The notes below the pieces were generated by a model, which saw nothing but the letters and a program-made list of their open reading frames with translations, was not told the DNA's origin and searched no databases. DNA of 64,000 bases from Candidatus Gastranaerophilales bacterium (GTDB lineage Bacteria; Cyanobacteriota; Vampirovibrionia; Gastranaerophilales; Gastranaerophilaceae): contig CAJULX010000009.1 of the NCBI GenBank assembly GCA_910587245.1, positions 5,474 to 69,473 on the forward strand, in the 5' to 3' direction. The position numbers were made by a program, and so were the translations under genes. Positions 8,543-16,936 of this stretch are shown one piece after another. Every line of letters begins with the position of its first letter. Within the stretch, counting starts at the first letter, position 1.

Positions 8543-10658
8543 CGCTTACTCCTTTAATTGTAAGGTTTACTCTGCCTTTATCGTCAATTTTCACAACTTT
8601 AACGACAACAGTATCGCCTATGTTGAGTCTTGATTCAACGGTGTCAATTCTTTCATTGCAAACTTGAGAAATATGAACCATACCGTCTTTTCCGGGGGCT
8701 AATTCAACAAATGCGCCAATCGGGATAATTCTAACGACTTTACCTTTGTATACACACCCCGGTTCTGCTTTGAAGGTTAAATCTTTAATCATTTTGATTG
8801 CAATATCCGCACCTTCTTTATCGTTTGATGTGATGGTAACGCTGCCGTCATCTTTAATGTCAATTTCGGCGCCTGAAGCATCAATAATGCTTCTAATCAT
8901 TTTTCCGCCGGGTCCGATTACGGTTCCGATGTCTTCTGTAGGAATCATCATAGAGTATAATCTCGGAGCATATTGAGATAAATCTTTATTGGGTTCTGAA
9001 ATTGCTTCTCTCATTTTGCCCATAATATAAATTCTGCCGTCTTTTGCCTGATATAAAGCTCTTCTTAAGGTTTCATTAGAAATGCCTTTAATCTTCATAT
9101 CCATCTGCAGGGCGGTAATTCCCGTGTCGTTGCCTGTTACTTTAAAGTCCATATCGCCTAAAAAGTCTTCAATACCTTGAATATCGGTTAAAACAACGTC
9201 TGTATCTCCTTCTTTGATTAAGCCCATTGCAACGCCGCCTATCATGCATTTAACGGGAACACCCGCATTCATTAATGCCATAGAGCTTGCACAGGTTGAA
9301 CCCATTGAAGTTGAACCGTTTGATTCAAGTACATCGGATGTTACTCTTATTGTGTAAGGGAAATCCTTTTCATCAGGTAAGGCAGGAACGTTAGCGCGTT
9401 CTGCCAGATTACCGTGTCCGATTTCACGTCTGCCCGGGCCTCTTAACGGTTTAACTTCACCAACGGAGAAACCGGGGAATATATATTTGTGCATATAGCT
9501 TTTTTTAGTCAGAGGATCAACGCCGTCTAATTCCTGAGCCATTTGAGGACCTGCAAGGGTTGCACAGGAAAGGATTTGGGTTTGACCTCTTGTAAATACG
9601 GCGCTTCCGTGTGCTCTCGGGATAACGCCCACTTCACACCAGATGGGGCGTACTTCAAAGGTTTTTCTGCCGTCTGCACGAACACCTTCGTTTACAATCA
9701 TTGCTCTCATGATTTTCTTTTCAAGAGCTTTAAATTCTTCAGCCACAAAATCAATGCCTGTTTCTTCCATCATAGTTTTAATGGGATGGTCATCAGCAAG
9801 AGCCGTTATTTTATCTTTTACGATTTGTTTTGCTTCATCAAGTTTATTTTTTCTGTATTCTCTGTCAAAGTTATGATAAGCGTCAGATATCATATCATAG
9901 CAGTTATCTTTAATAATTGCAGATAATTCGCTTGTATCGTAAGGGTTTACAAAGTTTTCGCGAACAACGCCGCAGCGGTTTGCAAATTCAATCTGCGCTT
10001 CGCACTGTTTTTTGATTTCAACCTGTGCAAATTCAACGGCAGCCATAATATCATCTTCCGTTACAAATTTACATCCTGCTTCAACCATAATAACGGAATC
10101 CATAGTTCCTGCCACAACGATATCCATGTCTGATTTTTCAGCTTCCTGATGGGTGGGGTTTGCAACCATCTGCCCGTCAATTCTGCCTACTCTCACAGCA
10201 CCTACGGGACCTTCAAAAGGAGCGCCCGAAAGCATTAAAGCGGTTGATGCGCCTAAAATTGCCAGTGTATCAGGCTGATTTTTCTGATCATAGCTGAATA
10301 ATTGAACAACAACCTGAACATCATTTCTGTATCCTTTAGGCCATAAGGGTCTTATGGGTCTGTCTATTAATCTTGAAACCAATATTGCTTTTTCTGAAGA
10401 TTTTCCTTCGGTTCTTGTAAAGCCGCCGGGGATTCTTCCTATAGCTGACATTCTTTCTTCATAATCAATTAATAACGGGAAAAAATCAATTCCTACACGC
10501 GGTTCTTTGCTGACCGTTGAGTGGATAAAAAGCATTGTGTCTTCACATCTTACGGTAACGGAAGATGTTGCGCTTTGTGCGTATTTTCCTGTTTCAATTT
10601 CTACAATCTTCCCGCCGATTGTAACTTGCATTTTTTTAGATTCTGGCATGTTTTCCAT
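8517..10658 (-). CDS. pnp: Polyribonucleotide nucleotidyltransferase (PNPase)
   Basis: PNPase degrades RNA 3' to 5' by phosphorolysis and is part of the RNA degradosome. The 713-aa protein shows two RNase PH-like domains (first with GGFTRTEGKSSEKAILVSRL, second with FTRGQTQ and ANVPALPDEKDFPYTIRV). They are followed by a KH domain (DIGTVIGPGGKMIRSIID) and an S1 domain (GKVVRIIPIGAFVELAPG...MVHISQV). Size and order are standard for the family. It is transcribed away from the esterase gene at 10868. The lipoprotein gene overlaps its 3' end, so the surface-protein genes downstream probably share its transcript. Confidence 0.97.
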   Translation of the reverse strand: MENMPESKKMQVTIGGKIVEIETGKYAQSATSSVTVRCEDTMLFIHSTVSKEPRVGIDFFPLLIDYEERMSAIGRIPGGFTRTEGKSSEKAILVSRLIDRPIRPLWPKGYRNDVQVVVQLFSYDQKNQPDTLAILGASTALMLSGAPFEGPVGAVRVGRIDGQMVANPTHQEAEKSDMDIVVAGTMDSVIMVEAGCKFVTEDDIMAAVEFAQVEIKKQCEAQIEFANRCGVVRENFVNPYDTSELSAIIKDNCYDMISDAYHNFDREYRKNKLDEAKQIVKDKITALADDHPIKTMMEETGIDFVAEEFKALEKKIMRAMIVNEGVRADGRKTFEVRPIWCEVGVIPRAHGSAVFTRGQTQILSCATLAGPQMAQELDGVDPLTKKSYMHKYIFPGFSVGEVKPLRGPGRREIGHGNLAERANVPALPDEKDFPYTIRVTSDVLESNGSTSMGSTCASSMALMNAGVPVKCMIGGVAMGLIKEGDTDVVLTDIQGIEDFLGDMDFKVTGNDTGITALQMDMKIKGISNETLRRALYQAKDGRIYIMGKMREAISEPNKDLSQYAPRLYSMMIPTEDIGTVIGPGGKMIRSIIDASGAEIDIKDDGSVTITSNDKEGADIAIKMIKDLTFKAEPGCVYKGKVVRIIPIGAFVELAPGKDGMVHISQVCNERIDTVESRLNIGDTVVVKVVKIDDKGRVNLTIKGVSDEEKARFN

Positions 10659-10831
10659 CTTTTTTCTTTCTTTCTTAAATTTTCTACACTTCTTTATTTT
10701 CCTTAATTTTATAATAAATACGGATTAAAAGAAAGAAAAATTAATATTGCTTCATATATTTAACGAACAAATTACCTTTTTAAAAAACCTGCAGGGTAAT
10801 TTGCTATTTAATATACACTCTGTTAAGATAG

Positions 10832-10837
10832 TAAAAT
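10832..10837 (+). promoter_or_regulatory. Candidate -10 element for the esterase trio
   Basis: TAAAAT within the 9-mer TAGTAAAAT, 30 bp before the TTG start at 10868. The same 9-mer precedes several other genes in the window. A weak -35 (TTAATA, 10808-10813) lies 18 bp upstream. An alternative is TTGCTA (10801) with TGTTAAGAT (10821-10829) at 17-bp spacing. Confidence 0.4.
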
Positions 10838-10867
10838 ATTTACCGTGCCCGAAAGAAAGGGGCGAAT

Positions 10868-11809
10868 TTGGCAATAAGCAAAGCAATGCGGGCGGCACTG
10901 GCGGTATTATCCTCCCGGGATATCGACATTAAAAAGAATTATCCGCTCGCAAGAGAACTTGAAAAAATTAAATCATGGCGTTTAAAAAAGCCTGAACTAT
11001 ACAGTATATGGCAGCATAAAGTGCGCTGTAAAGACCATGATGTGCCTGTCAGAATTTTTACGCCCGAAGAAAATAAATCAAATACCGTGCTGTTGTTTTT
11101 CCATGGCGGCGGCTGGGTAACAGGGAATATAGACAGTTATGACGGCGTTTGCTCCGATATGGCAAAATTAACGGGATGCAGAGTTGTTTCGGCTGATTAC
11201 AGGCTTGCGCCGGAGTGCCGTTTTCCGTCTGCTCTTGAAGATTGTTATTCCGTTGCAAAAGAGCTGTTTTTAAATAATGAAGTTCTTGGAACAAAACCTG
11301 AAAATATTGTTTTAATAGGGGACAGTGCAGGTGGAAATCTGGCTGCTGCCGTTTCTTTGCTTGCACGGGACAGGAAAGAATTTTTTCCTTCCGCGCAAAT
11401 TTTAATTTATCCTGCAACAGGAGCTGACCATACAAAAACTTCGCCGTATGCTTCCGTACATGAAAACGGCAAGGGGTATCTTTTGACATCTAAAAGAGTG
11501 CAGGATTATATGGAGCTGTATGCTTCTTCAAAGGCGGATTTTCAAAATCCTTATTTTGCACCGCTTTTAACAAAAGATTTCTCAAATCTGCCTTCCACAC
11601 TTATTATTACGGCGCAATACTGCCCTTTGAGAGATGAAGGAGAAGAATTCGGACACAGACTTCAGAAAGCGGGTGTTTGTGCAAAAATTTTCAGAATGCC
11701 CGATGTTATTCACGGATATTTTTCTCTTCCAAGTTGGTTTGAGCAGGTGAGAAAAACTTATGATATTATCAATGATTTTTTAAAGGAGAAAGCATTTGAC
11801 AAACAATAA
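10868..11809 (+). CDS. Alpha/beta hydrolase, HSL-type esterase
   Basis: A 313-aa cytosolic serine esterase of the hormone-sensitive-lipase family. It has the oxyanion-hole motif HGGG (about residue 79), nucleophile elbow GDSAGG (about 154), acid-site region LRDEGEEF and catalytic His in VIHGYFSL (about 281). There is no signal peptide. The start is TTG, chosen because AAAGGGG stands 6-7 nt upstream and no ATG is as well placed. The 3' end overlaps the next gene by 14 bp. With the acyltransferase-like and zinc-ribbon membrane proteins it forms a three-gene unit that may handle esters or acyl groups. The substrate is unknown. Confidence 0.88.
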   Translation: MAISKAMRAALAVLSSRDIDIKKNYPLARELEKIKSWRLKKPELYSIWQHKVRCKDHDVPVRIFTPEENKSNTVLLFFHGGGWVTGNIDSYDGVCSDMAKLTGCRVVSADYRLAPECRFPSALEDCYSVAKELFLNNEVLGTKPENIVLIGDSAGGNLAAAVSLLARDRKEFFPSAQILIYPATGADHTKTSPYASVHENGKGYLLTSKRVQDYMELYASSKADFQNPYFAPLLTKDFSNLPSTLIITAQYCPLRDEGEEFGHRLQKAGVCAKIFRMPDVIHGYFSLPSWFEQVRKTYDIINDFLKEKAFDKQ

Positions 11810-13073
11810 GGTTTTGCCTCGATGGAGCCGCTTAGATAATGCGGCAAAGATATTTCCGTCAAATACTAACAGGCATGATACCAAAGTATTTCGCTTCACC
11901 TGCGAACTTGAAGGTTTTGTGGATGCTGCCGTATTGCAGTCTGCGCTGGATAAAACTTTGGAACAGTTTCCTTTCTTTCAATCAATAATGAAAAGAGGCG
12001 TGTTCTGGTATTATCTTGAAGAAACTGATATAAAGCCTGTTGTACGGGAAGAATGCGGACAGCCTTGTCTGCCGCTTTATGACGCCGATAAACGAAATCT
12101 TCTGTTTCGTGTTTTTTATTATAACAAACGTATCAGCGCTGAAATTCACCATGTTTTAACTGACGGCACAGGTGCGCTGCAATTTTTGCGCACGCTTGTA
12201 TATTATTATCTTCTTGAACAATATAATGATGAATTTCAAAGCACGCCCGTACTTGATTATGATGCTTCGTGGTTTCAAAAACGGGATGACAGCTTTCAAA
12301 AATATTATGAAAAGCCTCTCGGTACAAAAGTCCCGAGAAGGAAAAGAGCATATCATCTAAATAAAGAACATTTGCCTGATAAATGTCTTGCGGTTACTGA
12401 AGGCAGAATGCCGCTCAAAACTTTGCTTGAAACTGCAAGAAAAATGAAAATGACAATAACGGAACTTTTAACGGCATTATTTATAAGAGCAATTCATAAT
12501 GAGATGAGTTTAAGAGAGCAAAAGGAGCCGATTGTTATTACCGTGCCCGTAAATTTGCGGAATTATTTTCCATCCGAATCTGCAAGAAACTTTTTTACGG
12601 TAATTAACGCAGGGTATGATTTCAGCTGTCAGGAAGACAGCATTGAAGCGGTTGCGGCTCATATAAGGCAAGTATTTAAAGAAGAATTAAAAGAAGAAAA
12701 GCTTAAAGAGCAGATGAATGCCTGGTCTGCATTGGAACATAATATGTTTATAAGGCTTCTGCCCCTTTTTATTAAGGATGTGATACTACAGGCGGCGTCC
12801 TTTTTTGTGAGAAGAAAAACTACAGCGTCTTTTTCAAATCTGGGGCGGATTACAATGCCGGATGAGATGAAAAAATATATAAAGCTTTTTACGGCATTTA
12901 CATCTCCCGATATTTTACAGGCATGTTCCTGCTCTTTTAAGGATGATTATATTATAAGCTTTGCATCACCTTTTTACGGCCGCGATGTGGAAAGAACATT
13001 TTTCCGCTCTCTGGCCGATATGGGTATTGATGTGGAAATTACGGCAAATAAAACGGAAACGGGAATATTATAA
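11796..13073 (+). CDS. Condensation-fold acyltransferase-like protein
   Basis: A 425-aa protein with the HHxxxDG motif (HHVLTDG, near residue 118) of the chloramphenicol-acetyltransferase/condensation superfamily. That group includes alcohol acetyltransferases, wax ester synthases and NRPS condensation domains. A second typical block is PVNLRNYFPSESARNFF, near residue 250. The start is TTG, supported by AAAGGAG 7 nt upstream, and it overlaps the esterase gene. The stop is directly followed by the next ATG. A free-standing enzyme of this type next to an esterase suggests opposing acyl-transfer and hydrolysis on the same metabolite. That is inference. Confidence 0.75.
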   Translation: MTNNKVLPRWSRLDNAAKIFPSNTNRHDTKVFRFTCELEGFVDAAVLQSALDKTLEQFPFFQSIMKRGVFWYYLEETDIKPVVREECGQPCLPLYDADKRNLLFRVFYYNKRISAEIHHVLTDGTGALQFLRTLVYYYLLEQYNDEFQSTPVLDYDASWFQKRDDSFQKYYEKPLGTKVPRRKRAYHLNKEHLPDKCLAVTEGRMPLKTLLETARKMKMTITELLTALFIRAIHNEMSLREQKEPIVITVPVNLRNYFPSESARNFFTVINAGYDFSCQEDSIEAVAAHIRQVFKEELKEEKLKEQMNAWSALEHNMFIRLLPLFIKDVILQAASFFVRRKTTASFSNLGRITMPDEMKKYIKLFTAFTSPDILQACSCSFKDDYIISFASPFYGRDVERTFFRSLADMGIDVEITANKTETGIL

Positions 13074-13739
13074 ATGGGTTATTGTGAAAAATGTAAAATA
13101 AAAGTGACAGGAAAACTTGAACAGTGTCCTCTTTGCGGAGGTTGTGCGAGTGGTGAAATCTGCGATGAAACGGAGATATTTCCCGATACCGCTCCTGAAA
13201 AGCGCAAACATTCATTGTTGATTAAAATCCTGGTTTTGTGCAGTGTTATAGCGGCCGCCGTATGTTTTGCAGTAAATGCAAGCATTGCGGGGCAAAATTG
13301 GTGGCTGAATTACGTGCTTGCAGGGCTTGCAAGCTTTTGGGCGCTTGTATTTGTCGCGTTGAAAAAATCTGTTAACCCTGCTAAGGCTGTTTTATATTTT
13401 TCCGTTACGGCTTCCGTTCTTATATTTTTATGGGATATCGCAACGGGTTTTCACCGATGGTCTTTGAATTTTGTACTGCCTGTGCTGCTTGTTTGTGCAA
13501 TCTGTGCCACCGTTATGTTTGCGCGCTATTTATGCTTAAAACCGCAGGATTACCTTTTTTATCTTGTTTTAAATATTTTGCTCGGGATGATTCCTATGGT
13601 ATTGTTTCTTTTCGGTATACCGGAAGTTATCTGCCCTTCTGCTGTTTGCGCCGCAGTAAGCATTATAGCATTGGGTGTATTGGTTATATTCAGAGGCGAT
13701 ATCTTGGAAGAAGAACTTGACAGAAGGCTTCATTTCTGA
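13074..13739 (+). CDS. Zinc-ribbon membrane protein (DUF6320-like)
   Basis: The 221-aa product begins with a treble-clef style zinc ribbon, MGYCEKC then CPLCGG (Cys at 4, 7, 18 and 21). After a short linker come about six transmembrane helices (from ILVLCSVIAAAVCFAV to VSIIALGVLVIF) and a basic/acidic C-terminal tail. The layout matches what I recall as DUF6320 proteins, which I associate with Firmicutes gene neighbourhoods that include a condensation-like acyltransferase and an esterase. The ATG abuts the preceding stop, so it is the third gene of a coupled trio. Function unknown; the ribbon may sense or scaffold the two enzymes at the membrane. Confidence 0.72.
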   Translation: MGYCEKCKIKVTGKLEQCPLCGGCASGEICDETEIFPDTAPEKRKHSLLIKILVLCSVIAAAVCFAVNASIAGQNWWLNYVLAGLASFWALVFVALKKSVNPAKAVLYFSVTASVLIFLWDIATGFHRWSLNFVLPVLLVCAICATVMFARYLCLKPQDYLFYLVLNILLGMIPMVLFLFGIPEVICPSAVCAAVSIIALGVLVIFRGDILEEELDRRLHF

Positions 13740-13755
13740 AATTTAACAAAAAAAG

Positions 13756-13782
13756 AGGCGCATAAGGTTACATAATGCGCCT
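13756..13782 (-). terminator. Rho-independent terminator of the glycine-rich pseudopilin gene
   Basis: An 8-bp perfect stem (AGGCGCAT / ATGCGCCT) with an 11-nt loop. Read on the minus strand it is followed by CTTTTTTTGTT, so it should stop the minus-strand gene that ends at 13807. On the plus strand no T-run follows. Confidence 0.75.
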
Positions 13783-13806
13783 TAGAAAAGTTGTTCATCT
13801 AAAATT

Positions 13807-16563
13807 TTACAATACACTCTTATATTCAAGGATTACAAAGCCGTCGCCGCCTTTACCCCCTTTGCCTTGTGTGCTGTTAAGTACGGCTCCGCCTCCGCCC
13901 CCTGCTCCAAAGGTTCCGTTTCCTCCGTTAGGACTTGCATTTATTGAATACGGAATACATATGCTGTCATACAAAGGGGCTGTAATGCTTGTGCCGCCGC
14001 AGCCCGGTCTTATCGGCCCCGCTGTTATGCTTAAGCCGTCATTGGATTGAATTGTCTGCGCGCACTGCGTATTGCCTTCTGCATCTTTGCCTTTGTATAA
14101 GCAATTAATATATCCGCCAATACCGCCGTAATCGTTGCTTCCTTTCTGTCCTGATATTATGTTCATATTTTCCGTAATGAATTCTTTATAAGTATCGCTG
14201 TAATTATCGGGGTACTTTGTTTCAAGACCATGGCTTCCTTTATCCGTGTAGCCGTTTTCGCCTTTTGTGCCGCCGCGTGCCGTGATGGCAACATTTTTTC
14301 CGCCTGATTTAACGGAAATGTTTGTATCGCCGCCTTTTCCGCCGTTAATTGAAGAATCTCCGCCTTTGCCGATATTGATTACCATTTTTCTGTCATTTTG
14401 TTCAAAATTGGTAAGAGTTTTCTGCACTATCTCTCCCGCCGTTCCCCCTCCCCCGTTACTTCCTCCCCACTCAACATATATATACCCGCTTGCCCCTGCA
14501 CCTCCTTTACCAAACGTACTATCCCCCACAGTCTGAGAACCTGATCCTCCCCCTCCCCCTGCACCGTAATTATTAGTTAAAGGTGATAAACCGTCCTTAG
14601 ACGTATTACCTCCAATGCCTCCTGCTATAAGATTACCTTTAATATCCTGAGAATATCCTCCTGCTCCCCCATAACTTGTATTAGAACTATCGGATGCTAA
14701 ATTACCGTTACTTCCCGCTGCATATGTATTATTATTTCTATAATCAATCCCTGTCCAATTTACCCCTATAACAGGATTCCTAAAACTTCCCCCTTGAGAA
14801 GGTGTAGTTTCCGAACTTGAATACTCTCCTCCATATCCTCCGTTAGCAGACATAACAGCACTTGCTCCCCTTTTTATATATGTAGCTTTACCGTTATTCC
14901 CATTCTGACCCGATACACTTTGAGCCAATCCCCCTGCTCCTATTTCAAATGTTAATACCTCCCCGGGAGTTACACTTATCTCTCCTACGCTTATCTGCCC
15001 TGCAGCACCTCCGCCGCCTGAATTTGATTTTTTATAATATTGACATTTAAGCCCATTCTTAATTGCGGCAGCTGAATACCACAAATGAATAGCACCAGGC
15101 TTGCCAGCACCGTTTGAACCGCCTACACCACCTCCCGTACAGTTAGTTGTATTGTTAAAAATTGAATTGGTTAACATTCCTCCATACCCTCCAAGAGTCG
15201 CTACTCCTCCACCTGTTCCCCCTTTGCCTCCGCCTCCTGCTCCGCCACCTGCTTCAATAGTGGAATAAAGGGTGGCATTGCCTGTTCCACTCACATATCC
15301 ACTTGCCTTGCTACCTATAGTGCAGTTCATTGCAGTACGACAAATCGCATAATTTCCACCAAGTCCCGCATTGGGTCCTCCCCCATCTCCGCCCGCTCCT
15401 CCGTTGCCAATACAGCCCTCGCGTCCAGAACCCGCACTACCGCCAGCTCCACCACCTCCCGGTACTTCCAAAAGAGTTTGGGTGCCTGCTATAATGCCCG
15501 TAGAACCGCCACCTCCACCTCCTGCGCTGCTTGTAGAACCGCCATCACTGCATGAACACCAGGAAGGATAACCCCAATTGCCGCTACTCAAGCCGCTGCC
15601 GCCCTGAGTGCCGCTTGCCGAGGTGCTGCCTGCCGCTACTGCTCCGTTTTTTCCTCCGTCTCCAATAATTAATTTTAAATTAGCTACCTTGCCAGAGTAG
15701 GATAGTGCTTGGGTTGTTTTGTATCCTCCGCTTCCGCCCGTTCCTTGCAAATACCGACTGCTTACAGTGCTGGCTCCTCCGCCCCCGCCCCCGCATGCTG
15801 TTACTTTATTGAGAGTTATTACAGTATCCTTAAGAAACTTAGTGAATTTGGCATTTGGAGCAATAGTTGTATTATTTGATTCAATAGTCCAGTTGGCGGA
15901 TATATTGGATATCTTACATTTATTGTCAAGTTCGGGAGCTTTATAGTTATCGGGAGGAATTATCCCGTTAACAAATGTGTAATTTCCTGCTGTTAATATT
16001 TCTCCTTCCGCATTATTTAACAAAGGAATATCAGCAGTTTCCCATGCTCTTTCCAGCCCTCCCGAGGCGCCGCCCCCGCCGCCGCCTATCATAAAGACGC
16101 GGAGTTTTGTTACGCCCTCGGGAACGGTAAATGTCCCGTTTGATGTGAATGTTTTATTGCCATAGAGAGCATCTCCGCCTGAGCCTCCGCCGCCCATCAT
16201 TGTTACGGTTATTCTGTTTACATCCTGCGGAATATTAAATTCCTGCTGTTCCGTTGAATCCGTAAATATTGTTACAACGGAATCCTTATCGTAATTAGCA
16301 GCCTCGCTTAATACTTTTATTTCATTATCTGCCATACGGCGGGTCATAACAGGGGCAAGGGCTGCCAGAAGGAGTGATGCGACAAGCAGCGCCATAAGCA
16401 TTTCAACAAGAGAGAAGGCAGATAGACCCTGAAACGAGTTCAGGGTGACGGGATTTAGAGAGAAGGCAGGCTTTTTAACCCACTGTAAATTAGATGCTGA
16501 AACGAGTTCAGCATGACGAGCGGCTGATGATTTGCGCCATACAAAAATAAATTTCTTTTTCAT
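13807..16563 (-). CDS. Giant glycine-rich pseudopilin with a type IV prepilin leader
   Basis: A 918-aa surface protein. The prepilin signature AFSLVEMLMALLVASLLL has its predicted cleavage at A49/F50, with the conserved Glu at +5 and a hydrophobic helix. After this come several 'VPxGVxxLxVxxxGGGGGG' units (for example residues near 100, 145 and 260) like glycine-rich tail-fibre domains, then long GGxGG-rich stretches and a few Cys pairs. It is probably exported and assembled by a type IV pilus or type II secretion-like system. The 48-residue leader is far longer than usual because of two palindromic insertions (see repeats). The start is supported by AAAGG upstream. It ends before a clear terminator. 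Confidence 0.8.
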   Translation of the reverse strand: MKKKFIFVWRKSSAARHAELVSASNLQWVKKPAFSLNPVTLNSFQGLSAFSLVEMLMALLVASLLLAALAPVMTRRMADNEIKVLSEAANYDKDSVVTIFTDSTEQQEFNIPQDVNRITVTMMGGGGSGGDALYGNKTFTSNGTFTVPEGVTKLRVFMIGGGGGGASGGLERAWETADIPLLNNAEGEILTAGNYTFVNGIIPPDNYKAPELDNKCKISNISANWTIESNNTTIAPNAKFTKFLKDTVITLNKVTACGGGGGGASTVSSRYLQGTGGSGGYKTTQALSYSGKVANLKLIIGDGGKNGAVAAGSTSASGTQGGSGLSSGNWGYPSWCSCSDGGSTSSAGGGGGGSTGIIAGTQTLLEVPGGGGAGGSAGSGREGCIGNGGAGGDGGGPNAGLGGNYAICRTAMNCTIGSKASGYVSGTGNATLYSTIEAGGGAGGGGKGGTGGGVATLGGYGGMLTNSIFNNTTNCTGGGVGGSNGAGKPGAIHLWYSAAAIKNGLKCQYYKKSNSGGGGAAGQISVGEISVTPGEVLTFEIGAGGLAQSVSGQNGNNGKATYIKRGASAVMSANGGYGGEYSSSETTPSQGGSFRNPVIGVNWTGIDYRNNNTYAAGSNGNLASDSSNTSYGGAGGYSQDIKGNLIAGGIGGNTSKDGLSPLTNNYGAGGGGGSGSQTVGDSTFGKGGAGASGYIYVEWGGSNGGGGTAGEIVQKTLTNFEQNDRKMVINIGKGGDSSINGGKGGDTNISVKSGGKNVAITARGGTKGENGYTDKGSHGLETKYPDNYSDTYKEFITENMNIISGQKGSNDYGGIGGYINCLYKGKDAEGNTQCAQTIQSNDGLSITAGPIRPGCGGTSITAPLYDSICIPYSINASPNGGNGTFGAGGGGGAVLNSTQGKGGKGGDGFVILEYKSVL
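16409..16469. repeat. Palindromic mini-insertion with 13-bp target duplication
   Basis: The 13-mer AGAGAGAAGGCAG occurs at 16409-16421 and 16457-16469 as a direct repeat. Between them is an 8-bp-stem palindrome (ACCCTGAA, loop ACGAG, TTCAGGGT; 16426-16446). The insertion plus one 13-mer equals 48 bp, exactly 16 codons, so the pseudopilin frame is kept. Removing it restores a continuous KKPAFSLVEM prepilin site. The palindrome resembles the well-known dispersed repeats that translate as VTLNSFQGL. Confidence 0.8.
16494..16514. repeat. Second palindromic repeat copy in the pseudopilin leader
   Basis: ATGCTGAA, loop ACGAG, TTCAGCAT: the same loop as the copy at 16426, with a stem changed on both sides so that pairing is kept. 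On the coding strand it reads RHAELVSAS, a peptide typical of such repeats in other genomes. I could not identify a target duplication for this copy. Confidence 0.7.
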
Positions 16564-16631
16564 TTTAACCTTTTTTCTTACAACTATTCAATACAAATTA
16601 AACTTTTCAATTCAGATTTTAGTAACCCGGG

Positions 16632-16672
16632 CTATATACGTATACGTATATAGTTATATACAATATTGTATA
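16632..16672. promoter_or_regulatory. Tandem palindromes, candidate operators
   Basis: Two perfect loop-free palindromes lie side by side: 22 bp (CTATATACGTA and its complement, 16632-16653) and 16 bp (TATACAAT/ATTGTATA, 16657-16672). Imperfect TACATGT/TGTACA half-sites follow to about 16690. They sit in the divergent space between the pseudopilin gene and the small HTH-like gene and could control both. Confidence 0.5.
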
Positions 16673-16713
16673 CATGTTTGTACATATGTCAATAAGATTT
16701 TAGAATGCTTAAT

Positions 16714-16920
16714 ATGGACGCAAATCAATTTATCAAGCATATTCAGGCGCAGACCGGCTTAACATACAGACAGCTTGCTGAATTAATGACAGAAAAAACC
16801 GGCAAAAAGTATTCAAGAGAATCTTTATATGCAAGGGTGCGCCGAAAAAGTTTGAAATTTGAAGAAGCAAATATTATTGCCCAGATTGCAAATGCTAAAA
16901 TCGGACTGAAATTTGATTAA
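16714..16920 (+). CDS. Small HTH-like DNA-binding protein
   Basis: A 68-aa basic protein with a helix-turn-helix-like pattern (LTYRQLAELMTEKTGKKYS, then RESLYARVRRKSLKFEEA). It is clearly homologous to the small protein at 25889: both share KTxKxYxxxSL, a basic stretch, then EEAxIxA. That alignment favours the ATG at 16714 (MDANQF) over the in-frame ATG at 16705. No strong ribosome binding site is seen. It stands directly downstream of tandem palindromes, which suggests autoregulation and perhaps control of the divergent pseudopilin gene. It resembles small phage-type regulators, but I cannot assign a family. Confidence 0.65.
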   Translation: MDANQFIKHIQAQTGLTYRQLAELMTEKTGKKYSRESLYARVRRKSLKFEEANIIAQIANAKIGLKFD

Positions 16921-16936
16921 TATTTCCACTGTTTTA

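Noticed and set aside
10771..10800. ATTACC...GGTAAT inverted repeat in the pnp/esterase intergenic region
   Set aside because: Only 6 bp of stem with a long AT-rich spacer; not enough to claim a pnp leader structure.
13775..15946. Long proline-rich plus-strand open frames opposite the pseudopilin gene
   Set aside because: They are the antisense of glycine codons (GGN read as CCN), with no ribosome binding sites and no conserved pattern. The minus-strand frame has a prepilin motif and a terminator.
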